A stretch of 12,351 nucleotides of DNA from Anthropogastromicrobium sp963604075 (lineage in GTDB: Bacteria > Bacillota > Clostridia > Lachnospirales > Lachnospiraceae). The translations under genes were made by a program, and so were the position numbers. Location of the stretch: NCBI GenBank assembly GCA_963604075.1, contig CAVCPW010000245.1, positions 1 through 12,351 of the forward strand, written 5' to 3'. How positions within the stretch are numbered: position 1 is the stretch's first letter; each line of letters opens with the position of its first letter. Positions 4,426 through 10,171 of this stretch are shown piece by piece. Under the pieces are notes generated by a model that was not told the DNA's origin, ran no database searches, and was given only the letters and a program-made list of their open reading frames with translations.

Positions 4426-5319
4426 ATGATGGAAATTGGAACGCATGTATATCATGTATGCGAATTCAGTCTGAGCAGATCAGAAATGCGAATGAGAGGC
4501 ATTGAAGGCTTCAGAAGCTGGGGTATAGAGGTCGTGGAGTCCGTGATCGTGGGAACGTACACATGGAGACTGGACAGCGGTATCACAATGCCCGGCTGGG
4601 TATCGGAAGTAGTGAAGAGAGAAGTCGCCGTAATTGCACAGAAGAACTTTTACTGGAAAGAGTCTGATTTTGGAAAAGAAGTATTCCTGACAAAGTTTGA
4701 AGCCGCGTGCAGGGCAGAGGAACGCGCAAAACTGATCCAGATGGGAATTAAAGAAGATAAATATTCGCAAAGACCGCTGTATAAGAACTGGGCGCACTGG
4801 AAAGACCTGCACAGAGGTGAGATGGAAATAGAAGCTGACAGGAGAGTCACTGCCGGCATTAAGAAAGAACAGCATTATACATTGCCTGCCAGGTTTTCCA
4901 TGGACGTATACGAGGAATGGAAAAACGGCCTGTCAAATACGCAGGCAGCCATTAAATGCAGGATGCCGATATCAACTTTTGTCGGATATGCAAAGAGACT
5001 CATGAAAGAAAGAGGTGAGAAAAGGACACAGACAAGCAGGGGAGGTGCGCAGGGGAGACCGCTGCCGGAAAACTTCAACGACATATATGAGGAATGGGAG
5101 AATGGGAATCTCAAGCCTGGCAAAGCAGCTTTGGCCTGCGGCATGAGCTACAGCAGTTTTATGTACCAGGCGAAGAAAATGCACCAAAAGAGAATCGCCG
5201 AAGGGATCATAAGTGACGGACCGCAAAACATATCACCGGAGTATGAGCCGGGGCATGAAGACGATATTGATTTGGGGCATCACAACTATATGAAGGCAAA
5301 ACAGGAGGGAGCGGAATGA
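4426..5319 (+). CDS. Protein with two tandem helix-turn-helix repeats, likely DNA-binding
   Basis: The start is placed at ATG 4426; GGGAGG (4416-4421) also suits ATG 4429, while ATG 4396 lies inside the previous gene. The N-terminal ~130 residues (GTHVYHVCEFS, TYTWRLDSGITMPGWV, then a helical region) look like the short phage domain that begins with a beta barrel-like element; I cannot name it. Residues 153-195 and 213-256 are two copies of one unit: LP-x2-F-x(3-4)-YEEW-x-NG, then AA-x2-C-x-M-x2-S-x-F, then AK-x(2)-M. This matches the helix-turn-helix at the end of serine recombinases and related regulators. A basic linker joins them and a His/Asp-rich tail closes the 297-residue protein. It probably binds a bipartite DNA site. 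Confidence 0.7.
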   Translation: MMEIGTHVYHVCEFSLSRSEMRMRGIEGFRSWGIEVVESVIVGTYTWRLDSGITMPGWVSEVVKREVAVIAQKNFYWKESDFGKEVFLTKFEAACRAEERAKLIQMGIKEDKYSQRPLYKNWAHWKDLHRGEMEIEADRRVTAGIKKEQHYTLPARFSMDVYEEWKNGLSNTQAAIKCRMPISTFVGYAKRLMKERGEKRTQTSRGGAQGRPLPENFNDIYEEWENGNLKPGKAALACGMSYSSFMYQAKKMHQKRIAEGIISDGPQNISPEYEPGHEDDIDLGHHNYMKAKQEGAE

Positions 5320-5519
5320 ACAAACGTCAGAGTAAGAAACTCTACCGGAAGAGACACGGTTACAATCCGTGCGAGGAAGAGGGCATCATGCAGTTCATCA
5401 GCGACACGATCGGGTACACAGAGCAGCACATGGCAGAGGCAGAGAAGAAAAGATCATATCAGTCATATCGAACCTTTCTGGAGAACATAAGGCGGAGGAG
5501 GCTCAGAAAGAAAGCATAA
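5316..5519 (+). CDS. Small basic protein (67 aa)
   Basis: ATG 5316 overlaps the stop of the preceding gene (ATGA) and follows AGGAGGGAG (5304-5312), so translation is probably coupled. The protein begins MNKRQSKKLYRKRHGYNPCEE, has a central helix, and ends RRRRLRKKA. Both ends are strongly basic, which fits nucleic-acid binding or simply a small phage accessory protein. The KKLYRKRHGYNP motif occurs at the start of many short Firmicutes phage proteins as I recall them. No catalytic motif is seen. Confidence 0.7.
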   Translation: MNKRQSKKLYRKRHGYNPCEEEGIMQFISDTIGYTEQHMAEAEKKRSYQSYRTFLENIRRRRLRKKA

Positions 5520-5541
5520 GAAATGCAGGAAGGAGAGCAAA

Positions 5542-5840
5542 ATGATTGTAGTAAATAAGCAAAGAACATCACTGATCAACATGGATCATATATCGTGTGT
5601 CTATATGGGGGCGATGGCTCCCTCAAGGCAAACTATGCAGCAGGAGATGGATGTCAGATCGCAAGATACAATACACCAGCAGAGGGAGAGATGGCATTGG
5701 CTATGCTGATTGAATCAATCGGAAATACAGAAGTCTTTTACTGTCCGAGTGACGAAACAGTGCGTGCACGTATTGCTGCCAGCGGCCAGAAGTATCATCA
5801 CATAACCGGAAAGAAAACGAAAGGTCACGGTGGATCGTAA
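5542..5840 (+). pseudogene. Small phage gene broken by a one-base frameshift
   Basis: ATG 5542 follows AAGGAGAG (5530-5537) and codes MIVVNKQRTSLINMDHISCV, but this frame soon becomes Gln/Met-rich and stops near 5710. The adjacent frame from about 5604 reads GGDGSLKANYAAGDGCQIAR and continues with a clear domain to TAA 5838-5840, ending KKTKGHGGS. Joined at the run of five G (5607-5611) the two parts give a continuous protein of about 99 residues, of a type I recall from other Firmicutes phages (strand, GADG-like turn, strand, helix, ...KKTKGHGGS). One missing G explains the break. Sequencing error, real mutation, or programmed -1 slippage are the options. A GTG at 5595 could give a short independent product. 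Confidence 0.7.
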
Positions 5841-6502
5841 TGGACTACAAAAATGAGATTGTAAAAATCATCACTTCCATGTCAGGCCGTTACTCCAGCT
5901 ATGATATATTTTCCGATTGGATTAAGTGCGCATCATTGTCAATTACGAATTCAACTGAGCTGTTTATGGGAAAACTGTGGAAGGACAGAGAAAAGGCCTA
6001 CATGGATACAATCAGCAAATATTCCCAGGATGAAGCACAGCACTTCCCAGAACTATTAGCACTGCTGACGCTGGCATTGCAGGAAGAAATGACGGATGTT
6101 CTCGGCTGGGTATATATGGCAGCTGGCATGGGTAATAAAACAACAGGTCAGTTCTTCACACCATTTAACGTTTCGTATGCCATGGCTCAGTTGACAGTTC
6201 CTAAAGATATTGCCCCTGAGAAGGTGTACCGCCTTGCAGAACCAAGCACCGGTGGTGGAGGCATGATTATAGCAACTGCCAAAGTACTACAAGATAGAGG
6301 CATCAATTATCAGCACTGCATGGATGTGGTGGCACAGGATCTAGATTGGAAAGCTGTGTATATGTCATACTTACAATTCAGCCTTTTGGGCATCAAAGCA
6401 ACTGTAGTGCAGGGCGATTCGCTTGCAGAGCCGTACACTGGCAGAGGATATCCGCCAGAGCGTGTATTGTATACACCGGCGAGAAAGGGGATGCTGCTCT
6501 GA
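5840..6502 (+). CDS. N6-adenine DNA methylase-like protein lacking an NPPY motif
   Basis: ATG 5840 overlaps the previous stop (TAATG). The 220-residue protein has an N-terminal helical part (SSYDIFSDWIKCASL), then the type I HsdM hallmarks TTGQFFTPFNVS (about 101-112) and AEPSTGGGGMII (133-144), the SAM-binding loop. AQDLD (165-169) and VQGDSL (190-195) match the strands that contact SAM. The amino-methylation motif (N/D)PP(Y/F) that should follow is absent; the chain ends RVLYTPARKGMLL instead. Phage proteins of this type commonly end there in my memory, so this is probably the complete natural form and not a truncation. It may bind SAM and protect or regulate DNA, or be inactive alone. No restriction subunit is nearby. 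Confidence 0.8.
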   Translation: MDYKNEIVKIITSMSGRYSSYDIFSDWIKCASLSITNSTELFMGKLWKDREKAYMDTISKYSQDEAQHFPELLALLTLALQEEMTDVLGWVYMAAGMGNKTTGQFFTPFNVSYAMAQLTVPKDIAPEKVYRLAEPSTGGGGMIIATAKVLQDRGINYQHCMDVVAQDLDWKAVYMSYLQFSLLGIKATVVQGDSLAEPYTGRGYPPERVLYTPARKGMLL

Positions 6503-6642
6503 TGGAAGAAAAGATTGAGAAATTTATCGACTTTCTCCGGCAGGAAGAACGATCAGAAAATACAATAGATACTTATGCACATAAGCGATCTATTTGCGGC
6601 GATCGGCAGAGGAACAAAAGAGATCGCTTAATGAGGCCATGA
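6502..6642 (+). pseudogene. Remnant of a tyrosine integrase, N-terminal part only
   Basis: ATG 6502 overlaps the methylase stop (TGATG). The first 26 codons read MEEKIEKFIDFLRQEERSEN followed by TIDTYA, the start of the SAM-like core-binding domain of tyrosine recombinases (FxxFLxxE-x(2)-S-x-NTIxxY). After that the frame turns into unrelated Arg-rich sequence and stops at 6640-6642, so the rest of the core-binding domain and the whole catalytic domain (R...HxxR...Y) are missing. In another frame, 6581-6631 reads ISDLFAAIGRGTKEIA, which looks like the end of a different gene. The join therefore looks like a deletion or recombination scar, with a 10-bp inverted repeat on it. A real 46-residue protein cannot be excluded. 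Confidence 0.55.
6582..6630. repeat. Perfect 10-bp inverted repeat at the integrase break
   Basis: TAAGCGATCT (6582-6591) and AGATCGCTTA (6621-6630) are exact inverse copies with 29 bases between them. The left arm starts three bases after the last integrase-like codon. It could be a recombinase footprint, an operator, or a chance hairpin. Confidence 0.6.
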
Positions 6643-6668
6643 ACTGGTAGAGGTGAAAGGAGGCAACC

Positions 6669-6689
6669 ATGAATAAAAAGGCCTGTTGA
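6669..6689 (+). other. Six-codon reading frame behind a strong ribosome site
   Basis: AAAGGAGG (6656-6663) lies five bases before ATG 6669, an ideal start, but the frame reads only MNKKAC before TGA 6687-6689. It is probably the beginning of a gene whose remainder was lost when the hicAB cassette arrived, or a short leader peptide. The stretch 6643-6732 holds nothing else except the hicAB terminator. Confidence 0.4.
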
Positions 6690-6698
6690 GTAGGATAT

Positions 6699-6725
6699 AA
6701 AAAAGCCCGGTTGAATAAGCCGGGC
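6699..6725 (-). terminator. Intrinsic terminator of the hicAB operon
   Basis: Read on the minus strand, GCCCGG (6725-6720) pairs with CCGGGC (6710-6705) around a nine-base loop and is followed by TTTTTT (6704-6699). It lies eight bases past the hicB stop. On the plus strand no T-run follows. Confidence 0.85.
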
Positions 6726-6732
6726 AGAGGAA

Positions 6733-7119
6733 TCACGAAAGAACATTTAAAAGAGCATCCTGAAGAAGTTTGGAACAGTTAATGCCGCGCTGATCGGCGA
6801 GGCGGGACATCCATGCAGGAAGAGAAACATTCTTGCGAACAGCTTTTGTGTCGGTCATGCTGCGGTATTTAATGGTGTCTGCCTGAATGATGGTGAGAAT
6901 ATCAGACTTCTCATGAGGAATGTCTGATTGAGGTGTCGGAGCTACTGGCTGAATGTTTTCGTCTTCTAGAACAACCAGACACACGTTAAGAGCATCGGTG
7001 ATCAGTGCGATAGCATCAGACAGTGATTTTGCAGTTGTGATGCATCCGTTGATATCAGGAACAGACGCATAAAATGTGCCGTCAGATTCAGAGATGACGG
7101 CGGTGTAGTTGTATAACAT
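6733..7119 (-). CDS. hicB: HicB-family antitoxin
   Basis: HicB neutralises HicA and represses the operon. The 128-residue protein begins MLYNYTAVISESDGTFYASV and continues PDINGCITTAKSLSDAI, the short RNase H-like HicB fold (YxAxI...DG-x-YxxxxPDxxGC-x-T...A). An acidic linker of about 35 residues follows. The end, RKNVSLPAWMSRLADQRGIN plus CSKLLQDAL (about 95-123), reads as a ribbon-helix-helix domain, which would bind the palindrome upstream of hicA. ATG 7119 follows AAGGAGGTAA on the minus strand. It lies 39 bases after hicA in the same operon and ends just before the terminator. The hicA-hicB order is the common one. Confidence 0.9.
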   Translation of the reverse strand: MLYNYTAVISESDGTFYASVPDINGCITTAKSLSDAIALITDALNVCLVVLEDENIQPVAPTPQSDIPHEKSDILTIIQADTIKYRSMTDTKAVRKNVSLPAWMSRLADQRGINCSKLLQDALLNVLS

Positions 7120-7158
7120 AAAGTTACCTCCTTGTGTGGAAGGAAGAGGGGCAAGCCC

Positions 7159-7344
7159 TCAATCCTTTTTAATGTTTGCTTCTTTGAAAATGTATCGCAT
7201 GTCATTTTCATCAAAGTCATGACGTTTAACCGGAATGGTTTGATGTGTAATGTAATTAAAATACACATCATGGTTTGCACCATGTCGCTTGAGAACGAAA
7301 CCGTTCTTTTCAAGCTCTTTTATAGTGATCTTTCGTGGATTCAT
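7159..7344 (-). CDS. hicA: HicA-family mRNA interferase toxin
   Basis: HicA cuts mRNA and slows growth unless held by HicB. The 61-residue protein begins MNPRKITIKELEKNGFVLKR and has the small dsRBD-like fold of the family: helix 1 ending in NGF, then RHGANHDVYFN, where His25 is in the position of the catalytic His (usually GSHHIY), a strand TIPVKRHDFD, and a final helix MRYIFKEANI. The length is normal. ATG 7344 follows GGGAGG on the minus strand. The substitution of Ala-Asn for the common Ser-His just before the active His is a mild deviation, but similar GANHD forms occur in Firmicutes. It is first in the operon under the promoter at 7367-7395. Confidence 0.88.
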   Translation of the reverse strand: MNPRKITIKELEKNGFVLKRHGANHDVYFNYITHQTIPVKRHDFDENDMRYIFKEANIKKD

Positions 7345-7366
7345 GAGTTCCTCCCTTCATGATTAT

Positions 7367-7395
7367 ATTATACACAATATTGTGTAATATGTCAA
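7367..7395 (-). promoter_or_regulatory. Consensus promoter for hicAB
   Basis: On the minus strand TTGACA (7395-7390) and TATAAT (7372-7367) are separated by exactly 17 bases, a full match to the vegetative sigma consensus. Transcription should start near 7360, giving a leader of about 15 bases that holds the hicA ribosome site. Confidence 0.9.
7371..7386. promoter_or_regulatory. Palindromic operator for HicB
   Basis: TACACAATATTGTGTA is a perfect 16-bp palindrome. It fills most of the spacer of the hicAB promoter and touches the -10, so a bound repressor would block RNA polymerase. Autorepression by HicB or HicAB is the expected reading. Confidence 0.75.
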
Positions 7396-7403
7396 GAATA
7401 AAA

Positions 7404-7420
7404 TACACAAAATTACACAA
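7404..7420 (+). promoter_or_regulatory. Two further operator half-sites
   Basis: TACACAA occurs at 7404-7410 and again at 7414-7420, each equal to the left half of the operator palindrome and spaced 10 bases apart, about one helical turn. They lie upstream of the hicAB -35 and just before the gene at 7442. Confidence 0.6.
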
Positions 7421-7441
7421 AAAATAATAAAAGGAGACCAT

Positions 7442-7705
7442 ATGAACAGATTAACAGAGGTAGATGAGCAATACTGTGTGTTATTGAAAGGTATTTCATG
7501 GCGGTCATTGTACACGCTCGGGTTTGAGACATTTCACAGAATCTATTACGCGGTGCTCAAGCTTAAGGAATATGAGGACAGCGGATTAAGCCCAGATGAA
7601 GTACAAGCCATGATAGAGCTGCACGATACCAGAAAGCCCGAGCGGATCCAGAGGCCGCAGGAGGTGGTAGACCATATCATGCAGAGGTTTACGGATTGCA
7701 AGTGA
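7442..7705 (+). CDS. Small hypothetical phage protein (87 aa)
   Basis: ATG 7442 follows AAGGAG (7431-7436). The product begins MNRLTEVDEQYCVLLKG and contains LKLKEYEDSGLSPDEVQAM (about 39-57), a segment that recurs in many short Firmicutes phage proteins as KLxxYEDTGLxPEE(I/V). The function of that family is not known to me. The C-terminal third is charged and includes a Lys-Pro rich stretch. It is the first plus-strand gene after the hicAB cassette, and the operator half-sites lie directly in front of it, so HicB might also influence it. Confidence 0.75.
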   Translation: MNRLTEVDEQYCVLLKGISWRSLYTLGFETFHRIYYAVLKLKEYEDSGLSPDEVQAMIELHDTRKPERIQRPQEVVDHIMQRFTDCK

Positions 7706-7717
7706 GAGAAGACATGG

Positions 7718-7777
7718 TTAAGCTTGCTTGAGAATTTGCTTAAGCCTGCGTAAGAACTTGAGTAATCTTGCGTAAAG
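7718..7777 (+). repeat. Cluster of degenerate 10-12 base repeats before the late regulator
   Basis: Successive units read TTAAGCTTGC, TTGAGAATTTGC, TTAAGCCTGC, GTAAGAACTTG, AGTAATCTTGC, GTAAAG, i.e. a (T/G)TRAG core followed by TTGC at roughly helical-turn spacing. The cluster fills the gap between 7705 and the next ribosome site and looks like a multi-site protein-binding region. Confidence 0.5.
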
Positions 7778-7791
7778 AGGAGGTGATACCG

Positions 7792-8211
7792 GTGGAAACA
7801 GAAGGCATGACACGGGAGCGACTGGAAACGTACCAAAGCAATCAGGATGAGATCAAGGAGCTGCGTGCAAAGCTGCAGAAGATGGGGGCTGAGGAGGAAA
7901 GGGAAAAGCTGGTAGAGAGCGACACGATCATTGACTACAGGAAAGGTTATCCGCGGCCGAAGACTGTAACAGGCTATAATTACAACAAAGAGTGGCGGTT
8001 GCGGCAGAGGTATTATAACAGAATCGAGAAGCTTCAGCACGAGCAGGAAGAGATTGAACAGTGGGTATTCACCATTGAAGATAACAGAACGCAGAGGATA
8101 TTCAGACTGCGCTATCTGGAAGGAATGAGCCAGGAGCAGGTAGCGCAGAGGGTACATATATCACAGAGCGGAGTGAGTAAACTACTTAATGAGTATTTGA
8201 GCAAAAAATAG
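7792..8211 (+). CDS. ArpU/RinA-type late transcription regulator (sigma-70 region 4-like)
   Basis: Proteins of this kind turn on the packaging and head genes of Firmicutes phages. The start is GTG 7792 behind AGGAGGTGAT (7778-7787), a full complement to the end of 16S rRNA; the TTG at 7768 lies upstream of that site. The 139-residue protein has an N-terminal coiled-coil region (residues 10-50), a GYPRPKTVTGYNYNKEW segment, a second helix, and a C-terminal helix-turn-helix: IFRLRYLEGMSQEQVAQRVH, ISQSGVSKLLNEYL (about 105-135), like sigma region 4. The next genes are terminase and portal, which fits. The A/T-rich extended -10 site at 8251-8259 has no good -35 and is a candidate target. Confidence 0.82.
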   Translation: METEGMTRERLETYQSNQDEIKELRAKLQKMGAEEEREKLVESDTIIDYRKGYPRPKTVTGYNYNKEWRLRQRYYNRIEKLQHEQEEIEQWVFTIEDNRTQRIFRLRYLEGMSQEQVAQRVHISQSGVSKLLNEYLSKK

Positions 8212-8250
8212 CAAAAAAAGCTAAATTGGAATAAAAAAAATAAAAAAGTG

Positions 8251-8259
8251 TGATATAAT
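8251..8259 (+). promoter_or_regulatory. Extended -10 promoter candidate for the late operon
   Basis: TGATATAAT is an exact extended -10 element. At the position of a -35 (about 8231-8236) the sequence is an A-run, not TTGACA, so the promoter would lean on the extended -10, an A-tract or an activator such as the ArpU-like protein. Transcription should start near 8266. Confidence 0.6.
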
Positions 8260-8303
8260 AAAAAATAGGAACAGTGTGTTTCAAAAAAAATCTTCCCTGA
8301 TAG

Positions 8304-8329
8304 GCCGCCAGCAACTGCTGGCGGCTTTT
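8304..8329 (+). terminator. Intrinsic terminator between the late promoter and terminase
   Basis: GCCGCCAGC (8304-8312) pairs perfectly with GCTGGCGGC (8317-8325) around AACT and is followed by TTTT. It lies 45 bases after the extended -10 and 26 bases before the terminase small-subunit start, so it can end early transcripts or attenuate late ones. Confidence 0.8.
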
Positions 8330-8354
8330 GCTATGCGAGAAAGGAGGCGGTCAG

Positions 8355-8900
8355 ATGCCTGAGAAAAAAGCGGTCGGAAGACCGCCAAGATATAAAAGCA
8401 AGGAAGACATAGAAGAAAAGATCGAACGCTATTTCAAAAGTTGTGGAGGGGAGATACTAACGGACAAAGAAGGTATGCCGGTGTTAGACAAATACGGCCA
8501 GCCCGTAAGGATCAACCAGCACCCACCAACCGTCACGGGTCTTGCACTTGCACTTGGCTTTACAAATAGACAAGCATTGCTGAATTATCAGTCAAAAAGA
8601 GAATTTGTTGACACGATAACGCGAGCTAAGTCAAAAGTGGAAGAATATGCGGAGGAGAGACTGTTCGATAAGGACGGAAGCAGTGGTGCACAGTTCAGCC
8701 TCAGGAACAATTTTAAGGGATGGAACGTAAAGGCAGAACTTGATGAGGAGGAACAGCGTGCACGTATCGAACAGATCAGAGCACAGGCAAAGCACTTGAA
8801 TCACGATGAAGACGAAGCAGAGGAAGTTACCAACGATGGATTTTTGAAGGCACTTGAAGGAAAAGCCTTAGAGGACTGGGCAGATGAGGAAGAAAGCTAA
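8355..8900 (+). CDS. Terminase small subunit (P22 gp3-like)
   Basis: The small subunit recognises phage DNA and hands it to the large subunit for cutting and packaging. ATG 8355 follows AAGGAGG (8341-8347). The 181-residue protein begins MPEKKAVGRPPRYKSKEDIE with a GRPP AT-hook-like element, followed by PPTVTGLALALGFTNRQALL (about 56-75), a helix-turn-helix like that in P22 gp3-type proteins, then KREFVDTITRAKSKVEEYAE (about 80-99), the assembly helix, SGAQFSLRNNFKGW (about 110-123), and a very acidic C-terminal third that would dock to the large subunit. The end overlaps the large-subunit start by 17 bases. It follows the promoter/terminator leader at 8251-8329. Confidence 0.85.
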   Translation: MPEKKAVGRPPRYKSKEDIEEKIERYFKSCGGEILTDKEGMPVLDKYGQPVRINQHPPTVTGLALALGFTNRQALLNYQSKREFVDTITRAKSKVEEYAEERLFDKDGSSGAQFSLRNNFKGWNVKAELDEEEQRARIEQIRAQAKHLNHDEDEAEEVTNDGFLKALEGKALEDWADEEES

Positions 8901-10170
8901 ACAATTTTTTGAGTTCCAACCATTCTCCACAAAGCAGAGGAAAGTGTTGAACTGGTGGTGTTCGACATCATTGGTAAAAGATTCAGACGGCATTATTGCA
9001 GACGGCGCGATCCGTTCTGGAAAGACCGTGAGTATGTCGTTGTCGTTTGTTTTATGGGCAATGAGTAGCTTCAACGGCCAGAGCTTCGCAATGTGTGGAA
9101 AAACAATAGGCTCTTTCCGGAGAAACGTGCTGTTCTGGCTAAAACTTATGCTTAAATCACGCGGATATCATGTTGAAGATCATCGTGCCGACAATCTGGT
9201 TGTCATCACGCTTGGAAGGACTGAAAATTTCTTTTACATCTTTGGTGGTAAGGATGAACGATCACAAGACCTTATCCAAGGCTTGACGTTAGCAGGAGTG
9301 TTCTTTGATGAAGTGGTGCTGATGCCGGAAAGCTTTGTAAACCAGGCAACAGGACGATGTTCTGTGGATGGAAGCAAGTACTGGTTCAACTGCAATCCAG
9401 ACGGCCCTTATCACTGGTTCAAGGCTGAGTGGATCGATAAGCGAAAAGATAAGCATCTGCTGTACCTACATTTCACGATGAATGATAACATGTCATTGTC
9501 GGAGCAGATAAAGGAAAGATACCGAAACATGTACACCGGAGTTTTTTACAAGCGATATATCGAGGGTGTGTGGTGCATGGCAGAGGGCATTATCTATGAT
9601 ATGTTCGATGAGCAGCGCCACGTAGTGAAGCCGGAGGAGTTTTCACAGCTTCTGATTGATGGAAACAGATATGTTAGCATTGACTATGGTACACAAAATG
9701 CTACTGCTTTTCTTCTCTGGAATAAGGGAATAGATGGTGTGTGGTATTGCACAAGAGAGTATTACTATTCAGGACGAGATGAAGGAAAACAGAAAACCGA
9801 TTCAGAATATTCCGATGATTTACGAAAGTGGCTTGACGGGACGAAGATAAAGGCGCTGATCGTGGATCCTGCGGCAGCATCATTTATAGCGGAACTTAAA
9901 AAGCGAGGGTATCCGGTATTGAAAGCCAGGAATGATGTGGAAGATGGTATCCGTATGGTTGGCACAATGCTTAACCAAGACAAAATTAAGTTCTCTAAAG
10001 ATTGCATCAACACACAGAAAGAATTTGCTTCTTATGTGTGGGATGAAAAAGCCGCACAGAGGGGTGAAGACAAGCCGGTCAAGGTAAAAGACCATGCAAT
10101 GGATGCCATGAGATACTTTGTGGCAACAATCCTAGGAAACAGAGTGGCAAGAACAGGAAAGGTAAAATAA
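8884..10170 (+). CDS. Terminase large subunit
   Basis: This is the packaging motor and headful nuclease. The 428-residue protein has Walker A GAIRSGKT (41-48), Walker B LAGVFFDE (136-143) with the catalytic Glu, a coupling motif near WFNCNPDGPYHW (167-178), and an RNase H-like nuclease domain: SIDYGTQNATAF (265-276, first Asp 267), LIVDPAA (325-331, Asp 328), and KDHAMDAMRYF (402-412, Asp 403/407). The length and motif order match the PBSX/SPP1 group, and all catalytic residues are present. ATG 8884 lies within the end of the small-subunit gene; only a weak GAGG about ten bases upstream is seen, so translation is probably coupled. The portal gene follows after one base. Confidence 0.95.
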   Translation: MRKKAKQFFEFQPFSTKQRKVLNWWCSTSLVKDSDGIIADGAIRSGKTVSMSLSFVLWAMSSFNGQSFAMCGKTIGSFRRNVLFWLKLMLKSRGYHVEDHRADNLVVITLGRTENFFYIFGGKDERSQDLIQGLTLAGVFFDEVVLMPESFVNQATGRCSVDGSKYWFNCNPDGPYHWFKAEWIDKRKDKHLLYLHFTMNDNMSLSEQIKERYRNMYTGVFYKRYIEGVWCMAEGIIYDMFDEQRHVVKPEEFSQLLIDGNRYVSIDYGTQNATAFLLWNKGIDGVWYCTREYYYSGRDEGKQKTDSEYSDDLRKWLDGTKIKALIVDPAAASFIAELKKRGYPVLKARNDVEDGIRMVGTMLNQDKIKFSKDCINTQKEFASYVWDEKAAQRGEDKPVKVKDHAMDAMRYFVATILGNRVARTGKVK

Positions 10171-10171
10171 A

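Noticed and set aside
6346..6501. An open frame upstream of the integrase stub in the same frame.
   Set aside because: It overlaps conserved methylase sequence in another frame and reads as a shadow; only the part from ATG 6502 looks integrase-like.
7132..7362. A plus-strand open frame of 76 codons.
   Set aside because: It is the complement of hicA, which has a full promoter, ribosome site and family motifs on the minus strand.
7546..8157. A 203-codon minus-strand open frame.
   Set aside because: It is Leu/Ser/Phe-rich shadow of the gene at 7442 and the ArpU-like gene, and crosses the repeat cluster.
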